A DNA stretch of 64,000 nucleotides from Craspedostauros australis (taxonomy: Eukaryota; Bacillariophyta; Bacillariophyceae; Mastogloiales; Achnanthaceae). The DNA lies in assembly GCA_026770025.1 (NCBI GenBank), contig JAMXDE010000005.1, positions 2,294,001 through 2,358,000 on the forward strand, given 5' to 3'. The translations under genes were made by a program, and so were the position numbers. Of the stretch, positions 40,533 to 51,460 are shown one piece after another. A model generated the notes under the pieces. It was not told the origin of the DNA and searched no databases. It saw only the letters and a list, made by a program, of their open reading frames with translations. The first letter of the stretch is position 1; every line of letters begins with the position of its first letter.

Positions 40533-41972
40533 ATGGCAGTCATCTCGTTACAGACGATGTTCGAGTGGTGCGGCCTGCGCGTCCCTGCAGTCAGAGACGC
40601 AGTCAAGGACATCTTCGCCCCTGATCCACTGGGACTGGCAACCATGAGAGGCGAGACAGCGAAGACCATCGACGACGCCTGCGATGCACTTGCGAAAGGA
40701 GACAACGCCAGCCTCATCAACAGGGCCATCAGGAAGAGGCTGACATCGCTGGCACACTGGGTTGATGACCAACACAGGATCCGACAAGAGTTTGCCTTTG
40801 CAGAAGGCACCAGCCAAGCCACATTCCTCAACAGCATCGCGGATGCGACGGACCGCATCGAGCAGCCCAAGAATCGACACACAAAGGGCAACAGATTGAT
40901 CGGGAAGCCATTTGGAATCCTGTTGAAGTCGTCGCTTGAGTGGAAGCACTGGGGCGATGGACTGGACAGCATCCTGCGGTCCATCATTGGTATCCGAGGC
41001 ATCCCTGTCTGGTATGTCATACGAGTGAAACTGGCTGACACTTTGGACTCCAACCTCGCATGGGAGGAGAACGCAGTGGCCCTGGCACCTCACACCAGTG
41101 AGGAGTTCATTCAGGACGCCGCAACTGTGCATCAAGTCATCCTGCAGAACATGGCGCCAGACTCGGACGCCTACACCTACATCCGGTCCACCATCCGCGA
41201 GCGCAATGGCCACAAGGACTTCCTGGCACTGCAGGCCCGCTACGACAGCAAGGCCAGCTGCGACGCGCAAGCGTCTGCAGCCAAGAAGACCATCGTGACC
41301 ATGCGTTACCAGAGCGAGAGAAACTTCTCCTTCGAGAAGTTCTCCTCCCAGCTGCAGCGAGCTGTGGACGCCCTTGAAGAGTGTAACATCCCCATGCACA
41401 ACCAAGACATCGTAGATGCCATCTTCGGATCCATCCTGGCACCAGGCATGCAGCCATTCAAGATCGCCCTCAAGCTCTCATATGGTGAAGCTGTCCCTGA
41501 TTACAAGGAGGTGCTTCTCCGTTTTGCAAAAGAGATCCCAGAGCAGTCCACAACAGTGAAGGGCTCCTGCTATGTTTCGGAAACGACATCGACTGGTTGC
41601 TACACAGCTGAAGGTCCTGCTCCCGCTGTAGGAGCCATCACACCCGATGGTTCCATCTACATTGGGAAGTACGACCGCAGCCAATGGTTCAGTGATGAGG
41701 TCAAGCCATATCATGCCGAGATCGTGAAGGCCAGACCCCCAATACAGCGTGGCAGGAGGCCAGGCAGCACCAACTCACCATCCAAACGCCAGGTCAAGAA
41801 GCTCAAACGACAGATCAGCCAGCTCAAGACGTCGAGCGAGGAGCAGAGCAAGCGTGAGCAAAACCTGTTGCAGACAGTCGACCAGCTCACCAAGCAGTCC
41901 CAAGGACGCAACGACCAAGCTGGCAATTCATTCGGTGGCAGAGACTCAAAGAGGAGCGGCTCCGGCAACTGA
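40533..41972 (+). mobile_element. Gag-like ORF of a diatom copia-type element, pol missing
   Basis: A 479-residue intact frame from the ATG at 40533. The central part (LEWKHWGDGLDSILRSIIG, then IPVWYVIR) resembles my memory of gag proteins of diatom CoDi elements. The C-terminus is a basic, heptad-patterned coiled coil (KRQVKKLKRQISQLK) ending in a Gly/Asn-rich tail without a zinc knuckle. No protease, integrase or RT follows: 216 bases after the stop the E1 element begins, and nothing pol-like resumes beyond E1 at 50079. It is either a truncated element or a domesticated gag. Family assignment rests on motif resemblance only. Confidence 0.6.
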
Positions 41973-42188
41973 CATTTGTGGCGTGATTGGTGGATGGCCA
42001 TAGTGAGCGGCAGTTGGATTAACAGTCTGATAGCACTAATTATATCATCAAATCAGTCTCGCGCGTACAAACTACAGGTTGCTGCGATTCAGTCCTCTGT
42101 TCGCACCAGGAGGATCGGGACGGTGTCTGCGCAGGACACTCACAACGCCAGAGGCGTCCAGGCGAGGATGGAGATGGATTCGCATGCG

Positions 42189-42987
42189 TGTTGGCAAGTT
42201 CCGCTCACAGTAACCTACAATCGTGGAAGATGGTGTTGGTTGATAGTTGTTCGTTTGCTATTTCATTACTTGGCTACTCCGATCCTCTCGGTGTACACCC
42301 GTTCTCTTGCACGATGCTCTCGATGCTTCAATCTGTTTTGTAGATTCGGTCTCCGACTATGAGTCGGTATGCGAGATGCTCTCTCGCTCCTCTCTGTATT
42401 CTCTCTCTCTCTCTCTCGACATCATGTGCTCGTGCTACACGATGCTCCGTGTTTGATGCGTACTCCGTATTCGACACTCCGTTCGTTCAGTACTGGCTCC
42501 TACCCCATGAGTACTTACCATTTGAAGTTCACCTTCAGTATCCATGATGCTGATGCCCTTCGGTTATCGGATCTTCGCCTCCTGCTCTGACTTGGAGACA
42601 GATGTCGACATGGTGACACGATGACATCCTGTCGACGTCAGTAGGCGTCCTTCTGCTCTCCAGATGTCATGTTCCATTGGTGATGCAGCAGTCTGTCAGA
42701 TGATATCGTCATCTGAGGTTTAGTTAGGAAGTACCTCGAGATTCTCTTGGTACCATTGATGGATGGACGGACGATGTTCTAATTCTCTCAGAAATCGTCG
42801 ATTGCAAATTTCCTCCAGAAATCTTGCTCATTTTCGTGTGTTCCATTTCCGCTGTAATTCTGACGAATCACATTATACTATCGACACGAGTATAGTTATA
42901 CCGTCCAAGTGCGTATGAGAGAATAACGGGTGAACGATGCACATATACACGTACATCTCGACATATACTCACATGTACATCTCGACA
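42189..42987 (-). repeat. E1 3' LTR
   Basis: 799 bp with TG...CA ends (plus-strand reading TGTTGGCAAG to TCTCGACA). It lies just past the end of pol and the purine tract. It carries a CT microsatellite near 42400. Confidence 0.95.
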
Positions 42988-43007
42988 CCCTTCCTGTGTG
43001 CATTCGG

Positions 43008-46000
43008 TCATTCGAATGTTCTCGATGTGTCAAGGTACGACTTCTCATGTTCACGTTGCAAGTCGGCCTTGATGTTCTTGGTGAATCCGTCGCTTGTATT
43101 CTGCTCGGATTTGACGAAAATGATTTCGATGGTTTTGTTGATTACCATGTTCCTCACGTAGTGATGGCGCACGTCGATGTGCCGCGATCGTTGGGATGTT
43201 GATGGGTTCTTGGCGATGAAGATTGCTCCGATGTTGTCCACACGGACCTTGATCGGTGTCTTCACTGGGACGCCCACACTTTCGAGTAGTTGTACGACGA
43301 AGAAGATCTCCTTTGCCGCTTCGGAAAGGGCAACGTATTCTGCTTCGGATGAGCTGAGTGTGACGGCCTTCTGTGCCTTGGATCGCCAAAGGATTGGTAC
43401 CTTGCACAGGTATAGGATGAATCCCCCTACGCTAATTCTCGTGTTCTTGTCTCCTGCATATTCGCTATCGCAGAAGAGCTCCATGTCCCAGCCGTCGTCG
43501 TCTGGACGTGCTGGATGGATCTTCAATCCATAGTCCTTTGTATCGATCACATACTTTATAATCCGATACATCTCCTTCATTGCAGCCTTGGTGGGCCCGA
43601 TCAATACCTTGGAGAGTTCCCTCACAGGGTTCGCGATGTCTGGTCGCGAGTGCTTGATGAGGAAGAGTAGCATACCGACGCCTCGGCGGTATTCGGCATG
43701 TTCTTCCGGTCCGACCTTCTGCAGTCCGTTATCTTCGGATGGTCGTACGATGATTTGACCCGGGGTTCCCAGTGTCCCATAGCGTTGCATCTTCTCAACC
43801 TTGGTTCCGAACTCTTTGATGAGGTGTCGGATGAGATGTGGTTGACGCAATGTCGCTCTAGTCTTGTCATGGTTCAGTTCGATGTTGCAGCTGAGGTAGT
43901 CTCCGAGTCCACGCTCGATCGTTACCTTGAATTTGCTGCCTTGGATGTCCTTCAGGAATGTCTCCAATGCCTTGGAGTCTCCACAGCAGAAGCAATTGTC
44001 CACGTAGATGGCCACAATCATGCTTCCTTCGTTCGTCTTCCTGTAGAACAGGCACGGGTCTGCTGCGCTCTGTTCGAAGTTGATATTCTTGAGGGTCGAT
44101 ACCAACATCTTGAACCATTGCCTGGCGCTCTGCACAAGTCCGTAGATTGGCTTGTGTAGGGTCAGGGCTTCGTCTGGTTGATGATCCATCCCGTTGGGAC
44201 AGTTCATGTAGATCTCCTCGTCAAGGTCTCCATGTAGGAATGCCGTTACAACATCGACGAGTGCGCAGTCCATCTTCTTGATTAGCATGATCACCATCAT
44301 GACCCGATAGGTCACGTCATGGATGACGGGTGAGTAATGCTCTTGGAAGTCTACTCCTGCGACTTGTGAATAGCCACATGCAACGAGCCGCGCTCGATGT
44401 GTGCCATCGCGTTTCAACTTGAAGACCCATTTGCACTTGCAGCATCTGCGGCGCGTGGGATGGCGTCTCGTTTGATCTTGCTGTACACCTTGCGTGTATC
44501 CATGGAGTCGAACTCCTTTTTGATGGCTGCTCGATATCCCTTTCGATGGATGGATCTGGGTGATTGAAGGCTCCATCGAATGTTGTTGGTTCGATGTGCT
44601 TCTCTGGTTCCTTGTTCTCGTCCTGCATCGACAGTCCAATGTCGATCGCTGGTGTCTCAGTGATGATTGCGTTCATTCCTTATAGTCCAGTTGTACTGTG
44701 GTGGGTAATCTCGATCTCTTCTTCTTCGTCTATGACTTCCTCGTCATCTGTAGTTTCGTTGTTGGATTCGTTGGTTATCTCGTTGCTGAGTTTGTCACTA
44801 TCTTTGTTGGATGATGACTCACTCTCATAACCTTCCTCCTTTCGACCTCGTTCGTTGAAGTCTGCGAGCTCGCGCAGAGCTCTGGGAATACTCTTCCCTA
44901 CAGTTGACTTGGGATTAGCTTCTCCCTTCCTGCCTCGTGCTTCGTGACGTCGGATTCTCTCCTTTCTAGCTATGTCATGCTTGCTTGGTTTGTTTGGTGG
45001 AGGTCTGGATGGTGTGTCATGTGTAGACCTCGCTGGTGTGTTCGGAGGAGTGACACCTGTGTCATTGTCGGCTTCGTCGCCGGATGGTGGGATCTCGTCA
45101 TCCTCATGATTGGATTCGCTCCGATCTTTCTCGTTGTTATGGATTAGTTGAGTCACTACTCCATCGTCCTCATCATCCTCATCGTCGCTGTCTGATAGGA
45201 TGTAGTACCTGTTGTTGTTAGCGAAAGATACTCTCTTCGTTTCTGATGCTTGACGCATTGCCGTCCTTGGCATTGCTCCCTTCCGTCCGATGGTTATGAA
45301 GCCGTCTGCGTCTATTGTTCCTGCTTTATTGGATATGTTTGATGCTGGCGCCCAGCCACGAAACTGTCCATATGATTGATTTAGCCATTTGATGTCGCAA
45401 GAACAGACCAGTGATTTGGTCGATGGTCTGTACATGTTATACACTCCTGATGCATGTTGGTGTGCATATCCGATGAACACCATCTCTTCTCCTCTGTTCT
45501 TGAGCTTGGAGGTGATCCCGCCATAAGTAGTCTTCACAACACCTACCTCTCCAAATGTGCGGAGTGCATCCGCATGTGGTGGATCGTTGCCGAAGAATTG
45601 GCGATGTGGTGACTCCTTCTGATTCTTCGCTACAGTGATGTTGGCGATGGCGGTGGCAGTGCTCGCAGCTGCTGCCCACAGGCCATGCCTATACTCTTCG
45701 TTGAGCTGTGCTCCATTGAGCATGGAGCGGATCTTGGTATAGAGGTACGCGAACTTGCGTTCCACTCTTCCGTTCTGTTGCGGCGTGTTCGATGCCGTGT
45801 ATTCGAATTTCACGTTGAGTCCTGCATCGATGAGAATATCCTCCGTGGATTTGTTCTCTCCGCTGTTGTCACCTCGGAAGATGATCTGGTGGTCACCAGT
45901 CTGTGACTTGATCGTCTGGATGAATCGTTTGATGTATCCTGGTTGATCACTCTTGTTCTTGAGAAAGAAACTCCAGCAGTGATCTGTGCAGTCGTCCACG

Positions 46001-46704
46001 ATCAGGGTCCAGTAGCGTTTATCTCCGAAGCTTATGTGTTTAGTGTAACTAATGTCAATGAAGAGACGTTCGCCGTGGCGAGTTGCTCTCGGGATTGTTG
46101 CCTTCGGAATGTTCTTCACTCTCGCATTTGCAACTGCGCAGTCGCGACATACCGGCATCTCGCCGATAATCTTCCATCCGTATTGGGCGGCTGCCCGCTT
46201 CATGGCCTCGAGCGGTGCGTGGCCAAGCATTCGATGTAAGTTCGTCGCGCTGATCTCCTTCGACGGATTCTTGATGATGGCTGTGCAAGCCTTGTCGTCG
46301 TCCGTTGGCATGATGGGATGCATCTGCACTCCCGTGATGAATCCGTTGGATGTAGGGAAGACTCGATCGAACACGATCTTTGTTCTGGATCCGTTGATGA
46401 TGTCCATCAGAATGCCGTTGTTACCAAGCTGGTAACCGTTGTACAGAGCCTTGTTCGTGGAGAAAAGGTTCACCGCCATTTTCGGTGTGTACTTCACATC
46501 ATCGAGCCGGATGATGTGGCCAGTGTTGTCTTGTTGCTTGACCTTCAAGTGAATGGATCCCACTTTGGGAGAGTCCAGCTTCGTGCTGTCTCCCACTTGG
46601 ACGAAGGACTTGATGTGCCGCACGTTGAAGAGAGCGGCGTCCGAGTTGACGATGTGACACGAAGCTCCGCTATCGGCGAGCCAGGTGTCCTTGTTGACCT
46701 TGTC
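43008..46704 (-). pseudogene. E1 pol: protease, integrase, reverse transcriptase, RNase H (disabled)
   Basis: Read on the minus strand. The protease motif ADSGASCH lies just after the TAG at 46705-46707. Integrase has the zinc-binding HRMLGH...CRDC, then the catalytic Asp in FIDISY, Asp in GDNSGEN and Glu in NGRVERKF. An in-frame TAA at 44680-44682 follows. Further on the frame changes twice: once near 44555, and once near 44455, where a single base is missing relative to E2. RT resumes with CCKCKWVFKLKRDGT but its catalytic box reads YVDN where YVDD is required. RNase H keeps DSEYAGD, SSSEAEY, RVDN and RHIDVRHH. The TGA at 43008-43010 ends pol. Confidence 0.93.
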
Positions 46705-49197
46705 CTAGTATCTGGTGCTCAGCTCGTGGAGCTGCTCCACAGCTGCTGCAGCTATCTCGTCGTCGAAGCTGCCGTCATCGTCATCTTCGTGAACTCCATC
46801 TTTGTTGTATGGATTATGATGTTCCTCGTCGTCCATGTTGTCATCGCTTGGTAGTTCTGCGAAGTCCGATGGAATCGTACTGTTCCGATGAGATCCTGTG
46901 GCTGGATCGTATGGATGGACCCGTGGTCGTTCGCGTAAGAGTACGCGCATACATCCTCCAAGGATGTAATGAAGATCTGTCTCTGGGATCGTCTCTGTCT
47001 CGGCTGCTTCCAGTATGCGATTGATCACAACCGAATTGGTCAGAATCTCTTCGATCGATCTGAAGTTCTCGGATAGGATGGATCCCATCATGTTGACCCA
47101 TATCGGTCTGAGTACTCCTCGTTCGATTCCTGGGAACAGGCTCACTCCTGCTTCCATCACTGCATCGAAGATGAGTTGCTTCTGGATTACCAATGCTGTC
47201 TCTGTTGCATATGGGACGGTGTCATGACGATGGAGGTAGTTGGACCTGTTGGGATCCTCGATTGGTGGGAAGTCGATGTTCCCTGGGTAGACGACACGCT
47301 CGTTTGGATTGAAGCTGTCGTCTGGATGATTGCCATCCTCGGATTCGTCGCTGTCATCCTCGTTGAAGATGCCCGATCTGTTGTTCCCCGCCGCTGGAGG
47401 AGGCGGCGCCGCGCCGCCATTCGTTTCGTCTTGGCCTCTATCATTGTCGTTGATCTCGTCGTCGGCCTCTTCACTCATGGCCTCCTCGATGTCACTATCG
47501 TTGGCCTCGTTGCCCATCTCGGCTCCGTCGCCGTATGGACCAATCAAGTCGTGCGCGTTGAAGCAGCATTCGTGGCTCACTTCGCGTCTTGGATCCACCT
47601 CGTGGATGATTGGCTCCTCGCTGAGCCACTCTGGGACGATCTCATCGTCCTGCACTTCGTCGTCACTCCCGACGCACTCGAAGTTATCGAAGAAGGAGTC
47701 TTCAATGTAGTTGTCAGACACCAACATGCAGAGCGGCATGTCCTTTGCTGAGAGTACCATCTCGTGCCCGCTCTTGTCGTGTCCTTGTGTTGCTGTGTTG
47801 GCCTGTTCGTCGGCCTTCTTCTTCTTGTTGAACTTCTTCTTTCGGCACTCCGCCTCGCGGTGTCCGAAGATGCCACAGTAGTTGCACTTCCCATTGAAGC
47901 CGCTTCCTTTGTTGCGGTTGTTGTTGCGCTTTCCGTTCATCTTGTTGTTGTTGTTGTTGTTGTTTTTCTTGTTGTTCGATTTCTTGCGTTCTGGGAAATC
48001 GGCGGATCTGTGACCATACACACCACAGTTGTGACAGGTTCCCTTGAAGTTACCGGTGCTCGTGAAGCCGGTGTCGTTGCTCTTCGTGTTACTGTCTTGG
48101 AAGTCGTCGATGTATGCCTTGCCTCCTTGATGAGTGGTGTATGCTGTACGGAGTACTCCTCTCACCGTGTTGATGGTGACCAGTTCCGGATTAAACGTGA
48201 GTTGATGTTGGAAGTTCACGATGTGGGTTCTGTATTCCACGCTCACCGTGCTGAGGATTTGCATGATCATTTCCTCGTCTGTGATCTCGTACTTGACATC
48301 GTGGAGACGCGATCGTAGACCCTCGAGTCGCGTGATGTAGATATCGGGGTCCGAGTCTCTCTTCATCTTTTTGTTGTTGAATTGGCGCTTGAGTTTGATC
48401 TTCGTCGCCGCGTCGGATGGACGGAACTTCTCCGCGAGAACGTTCCACGCTGTGTGTGGATCTCCTTCGGGGTAGTCGTCGGAGACGCACTGGTTGATGT
48501 ACTGGATGGCTTGCTTGCCTTTTCCTTTCTCTGCATCTATCATGAGGATCAGATCGCTGAAGCAATCGCATCCCAGTTTGTAGATCTCCTCCATCGCTTC
48601 TTTGGCATTGCCGGCGGCGGCCGCGATCTCGCTCACTGTTGGCACCTTGGTCTTGCCCAACATCATGTCTCTCGTCTTCTGCGCACGAGCGTATGCCTTC
48701 GCTGGGGACTCTCATGCGCTGTAGTCTTCTTGTTCACCGCTGAACATCGGCGCCTTGATGCGTCGCTTGTTCACGTTGGCTGATGTCGCCATATTGGTTC
48801 GTTGTTTCGTCGTTGGTGCGCTCGCGCCCTTGATTTCCGTCTGTTTCTGTGTTGTCGATTCTTCGATTTTCGCTCGTAGTTGCGCGGAGATTGTTTTCGT
48901 CACAAATTCTCCTCCTGGTGGTGTCTCACTTTTCCCACTCTGTTTGGCTGTGCGAATGCTCTCCGTCGCACCAGTCTCCTCTTTCTTGCTCGCCTTGAGA
49001 ATGCTCTTCTCCTCGCGATGTAGTCTTGCAGACCGTTCTTCTTCGGTCTCGTCGATTGCGCTTGCCTCTGCGCCTGATAGGACAGTAGCCGCGGCTGCTT
49101 CCTTCTGTTCTTGAAGTCGAGTCTCGCTTGCACCTTCTTCTTGCTTGATAGCCGGATTGGACAGAGGGATGCCTTTCAATTCCTCTTCCTTGCTCAT
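46705..49197 (-). pseudogene. E1 gag with two zinc knuckles, interrupted by TGA and ended by TAG
   Basis: From the ATG at 49197 the frame runs to a TGA at 48712-48714 placed where copia gags usually have Trp (FSGEQEDYSA-stop-ESPAKAY). The same frame then continues without a break for 668 codons to a TAG at 46705, so gag, protease and integrase all share one reading frame. A UBN2-type gag core (about 48600-48100) is followed by two zinc knuckles. The second, CNYCGIFGHREAEC, is intact; the first, CHNCGVYGHRSADF, has Phe instead of the last Cys. A long acidic spacer separates the knuckles from protease. Confidence 0.9.
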
Positions 49198-49279
49198 TCA
49201 GCCTGCTGCTCCTGAATGATGTTCGTCTTCCTCGCACGATCTGATCCGCGGGCTTGCCCTGATCTATCGTTTATAAACG

Positions 49280-50078
49280 TGTTGGCAAGTTCCGCTCACG
49301 GTAACCTGCGATCGTGGAAGATGGTGTTGGTTGATAGTCGTCTGTTTGCTATTTCATTAGTTGGTTACTCCAATCCTCTCGGTGTACACCAGTTGTCTTG
49401 CCCGATGCTCTTGGCGCTTCAATCTGTTTCGTAGATTCGGTCACCGACTATGAGTCGGCACGCGAGATGCTCTCTCGCTCCTCTCTGTATTCTCTCTCTC
49501 TCTCTCTCAACGTTGTGTATTCGTGTTACACGATACTCCGTGTTCGATGCGTACTCCGTATTCGACACTCCGTTCGTTCAGTACTGGCTCCTACTCCATG
49601 AGTACTTACCATTTGAAGTTCACCTTCAGTATCCATGATGCTGATCCTCTTCGGTCATCGGATCTTCGCCTCCTGCTCTGACTTGGAGACAGATGTCGAC
49701 GTGGCGACACGATGACATCCTGTCAACGTCAGTAGGCGTCCTTCTGCTCTCCAGATGTCATGTTCCATTGGTGATGCAGCAGTCTGTCAGATGATATTGT
49801 CATCTGAGGTTTAGTTGGGAAGTACCTTGAGATTCTCTTGGTACCATTGATGGATGGACGGACGATGTTCTAATTCTCTCAGAAATCGTCGATTGCAAAT
49901 TTCCTCCAGAAATCTTGCTCATTTTCGTGTGTTCCATTTCCGCTGTAATTCTGACGAATCACATTATACTATTGACACGAATGTAGTTATACCGTCCAAG
50001 TGCGTATGAGAGAATAACGGGTGAATGATGCACATATACACGTATATCTCGACATATACTCACATGTACATCTCGACA
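49280..50078 (-). repeat. E1 5' LTR
   Basis: 799 bp, same ends and length as the 3' LTR. Differences are mainly C/T and G/A transitions (about 37 of 43 by hand count). The stretch between it and the gag start (49198-49279) should contain the primer-binding site; I do not see a clear initiator-tRNA match. Confidence 0.95.
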
Positions 50079-51460
50079 ATGATGATGCACGATGAATCTA
50101 CAGAAGAGAGCATGAAAGCAAGATGGTGAAGCAGATGAAAGCAACAATGAACAAGTGCATGATCATGGAGAGGTGCTATGCATTTCACTTGCTGCTGAAT
50201 TGGAATTGAAGAGTCAAGGAGTTTGTTCTCACAGTTCTAAAACGGTACAGATTGATAACAGATTAGTCTACTACCATAACCCCGGATTTCCAACACACAC
50301 AGCCAGCAATTCATGGCCCACAAGCACCGTACACCCACATGTCCTCCTTCGTGGTGCTCCCGACTTTGTTCGTGAGGTGGATGTTCCTGTCAATCGCCTT
50401 GGTTGAGCATCAATGCTCTGGAAGCCACGAGCCAACACAGCGGCGCTGGTGCCTCTGGACAGAACGCGCATGGTATTGTATGTTGGCGGTCCATGCAACA
50501 GGAACAGTGCAGGTGGCACAGTATCGCTCCGCATGTTGACTGTTGAAGGTGCCAACCCATCCCAATACGCAATGTGGTGTTGGTTTGATGTTGAGGATTT
50601 TTGTTGCCCGCACGGATGGTGATGATTGCAATGCGGTGGGATGGCAACCAGCCAAATCCAAATGAGGTGGATCACAACCACCAAAGGCAACCAACAAACG
50701 CAGTCGCATCAGTGGCTTCATTGTTGTTCGAGGCATTGCTTCACACCTCAAGTTGGTGCATGCAATGGTACGCGGACGAGGGCCAGCGGTCTTACAGATG
50801 CCATGATGACGCAAGCAAGTGTGGGCCATGGTGCACATGGCGCACATGGTGGTGGTGGCAAGGACATCTCCCTCTCTCTCTCTCTGTCTCCGCAGACTTT
50901 CGCGTTGCTGGCTTCGAATTGATGTGATGTTGGTTGTGGCTGGAGCCGAGTTGTCGGAGGCAGACTCAAGCCACAAGATCGTTCAGACCAATGAAAACAC
51001 TCAAATCATCTGCATGTCGCGATGAATGATCTCTCCGATTCGTTGTGCTTCGACAGATGTCCAAACAGTCATGGATCTTTTCGATGATCTTCATCGTAGT
51101 CGCATCAGTCGAAGACTCTCATTTCAACGATGTCGCACAAACCAGAACCAGAGAGGACCATGCGACCAAGAGAAGGAGAGAACCATGCGATCAAGGGAAG
51201 GAGAGGAACATGCGATCAAGGGAAGGAGAGGAACATGCGATCAAGGGAAGGAGAGGACCATGCGATCAAGGGAAGGAGAGGACCACTCAACCCCATACTC
51301 GAGCACATCAGCAACAGACATCGAATTGCCACTCATTGCATGGTACTCATAATTAAACAAGTTATTGAAGACAAACGATCGATATCTCTGCCACAGATAG
51401 CTCAGACAACACACCTCCTCGACAGCCAATCCAGCGCCAATCGTCCTGCAACCTCTCAAA
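50079..51460. other. Region between E1 and the ankyrin gene
   Basis: Overlapping frames on both strands without recognised motifs. A plus-strand frame (50155-50406) containing AAELELKSQGVCSHSSKTV could be a coding relic. It also holds a CT microsatellite (about 50868-50885) and the 25-bp tandem repeat at 51155-51284. Confidence 0.4.
51155..51284 (+). repeat. 25-bp tandem repeat, about five copies
   Basis: The unit GACCATGCGATCAAGGGAAG plus GAGAG repeats about five times with few changes. Because 25 is not a multiple of three, any reading frame through it shifts at each unit, so it is unlikely to be coding. It lies 180-300 bases upstream of the ankyrin gene start. Confidence 0.9.

Larger units (their letters stand above)
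42189..50078 (-). mobile_element. Full-length Ty1/copia retroelement E1 (7890 bp), inactivated
   Basis: Two 799-bp direct LTRs flank an internal region that reads gag, protease, integrase, RT, RNase H on the minus strand; integrase before RT identifies Ty1/copia. The purine tract (ACAGGAAGGG on the minus strand) lies directly before the lower LTR. The flanking five bases (ATGCG before 42189, ATGAT after 50078) do not form a perfect target-site duplication. About 43 substitutions and no indels separate the LTRs by hand count, so the insertion is not recent. Three in-frame stops, at least two frameshifts and an altered RT catalytic motif make it non-autonomous. Confidence 0.95.

Noticed and set aside
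49198-49279. Clear tRNA primer-binding site after the E1 5' LTR
   Set aside because: No convincing match to an initiator-tRNA 3' end could be seen, so no site is annotated.
42184-50083. Five-base target-site duplication around E1
   Set aside because: ATGCG and ATGAT share only three bases; not enough to claim a duplication.
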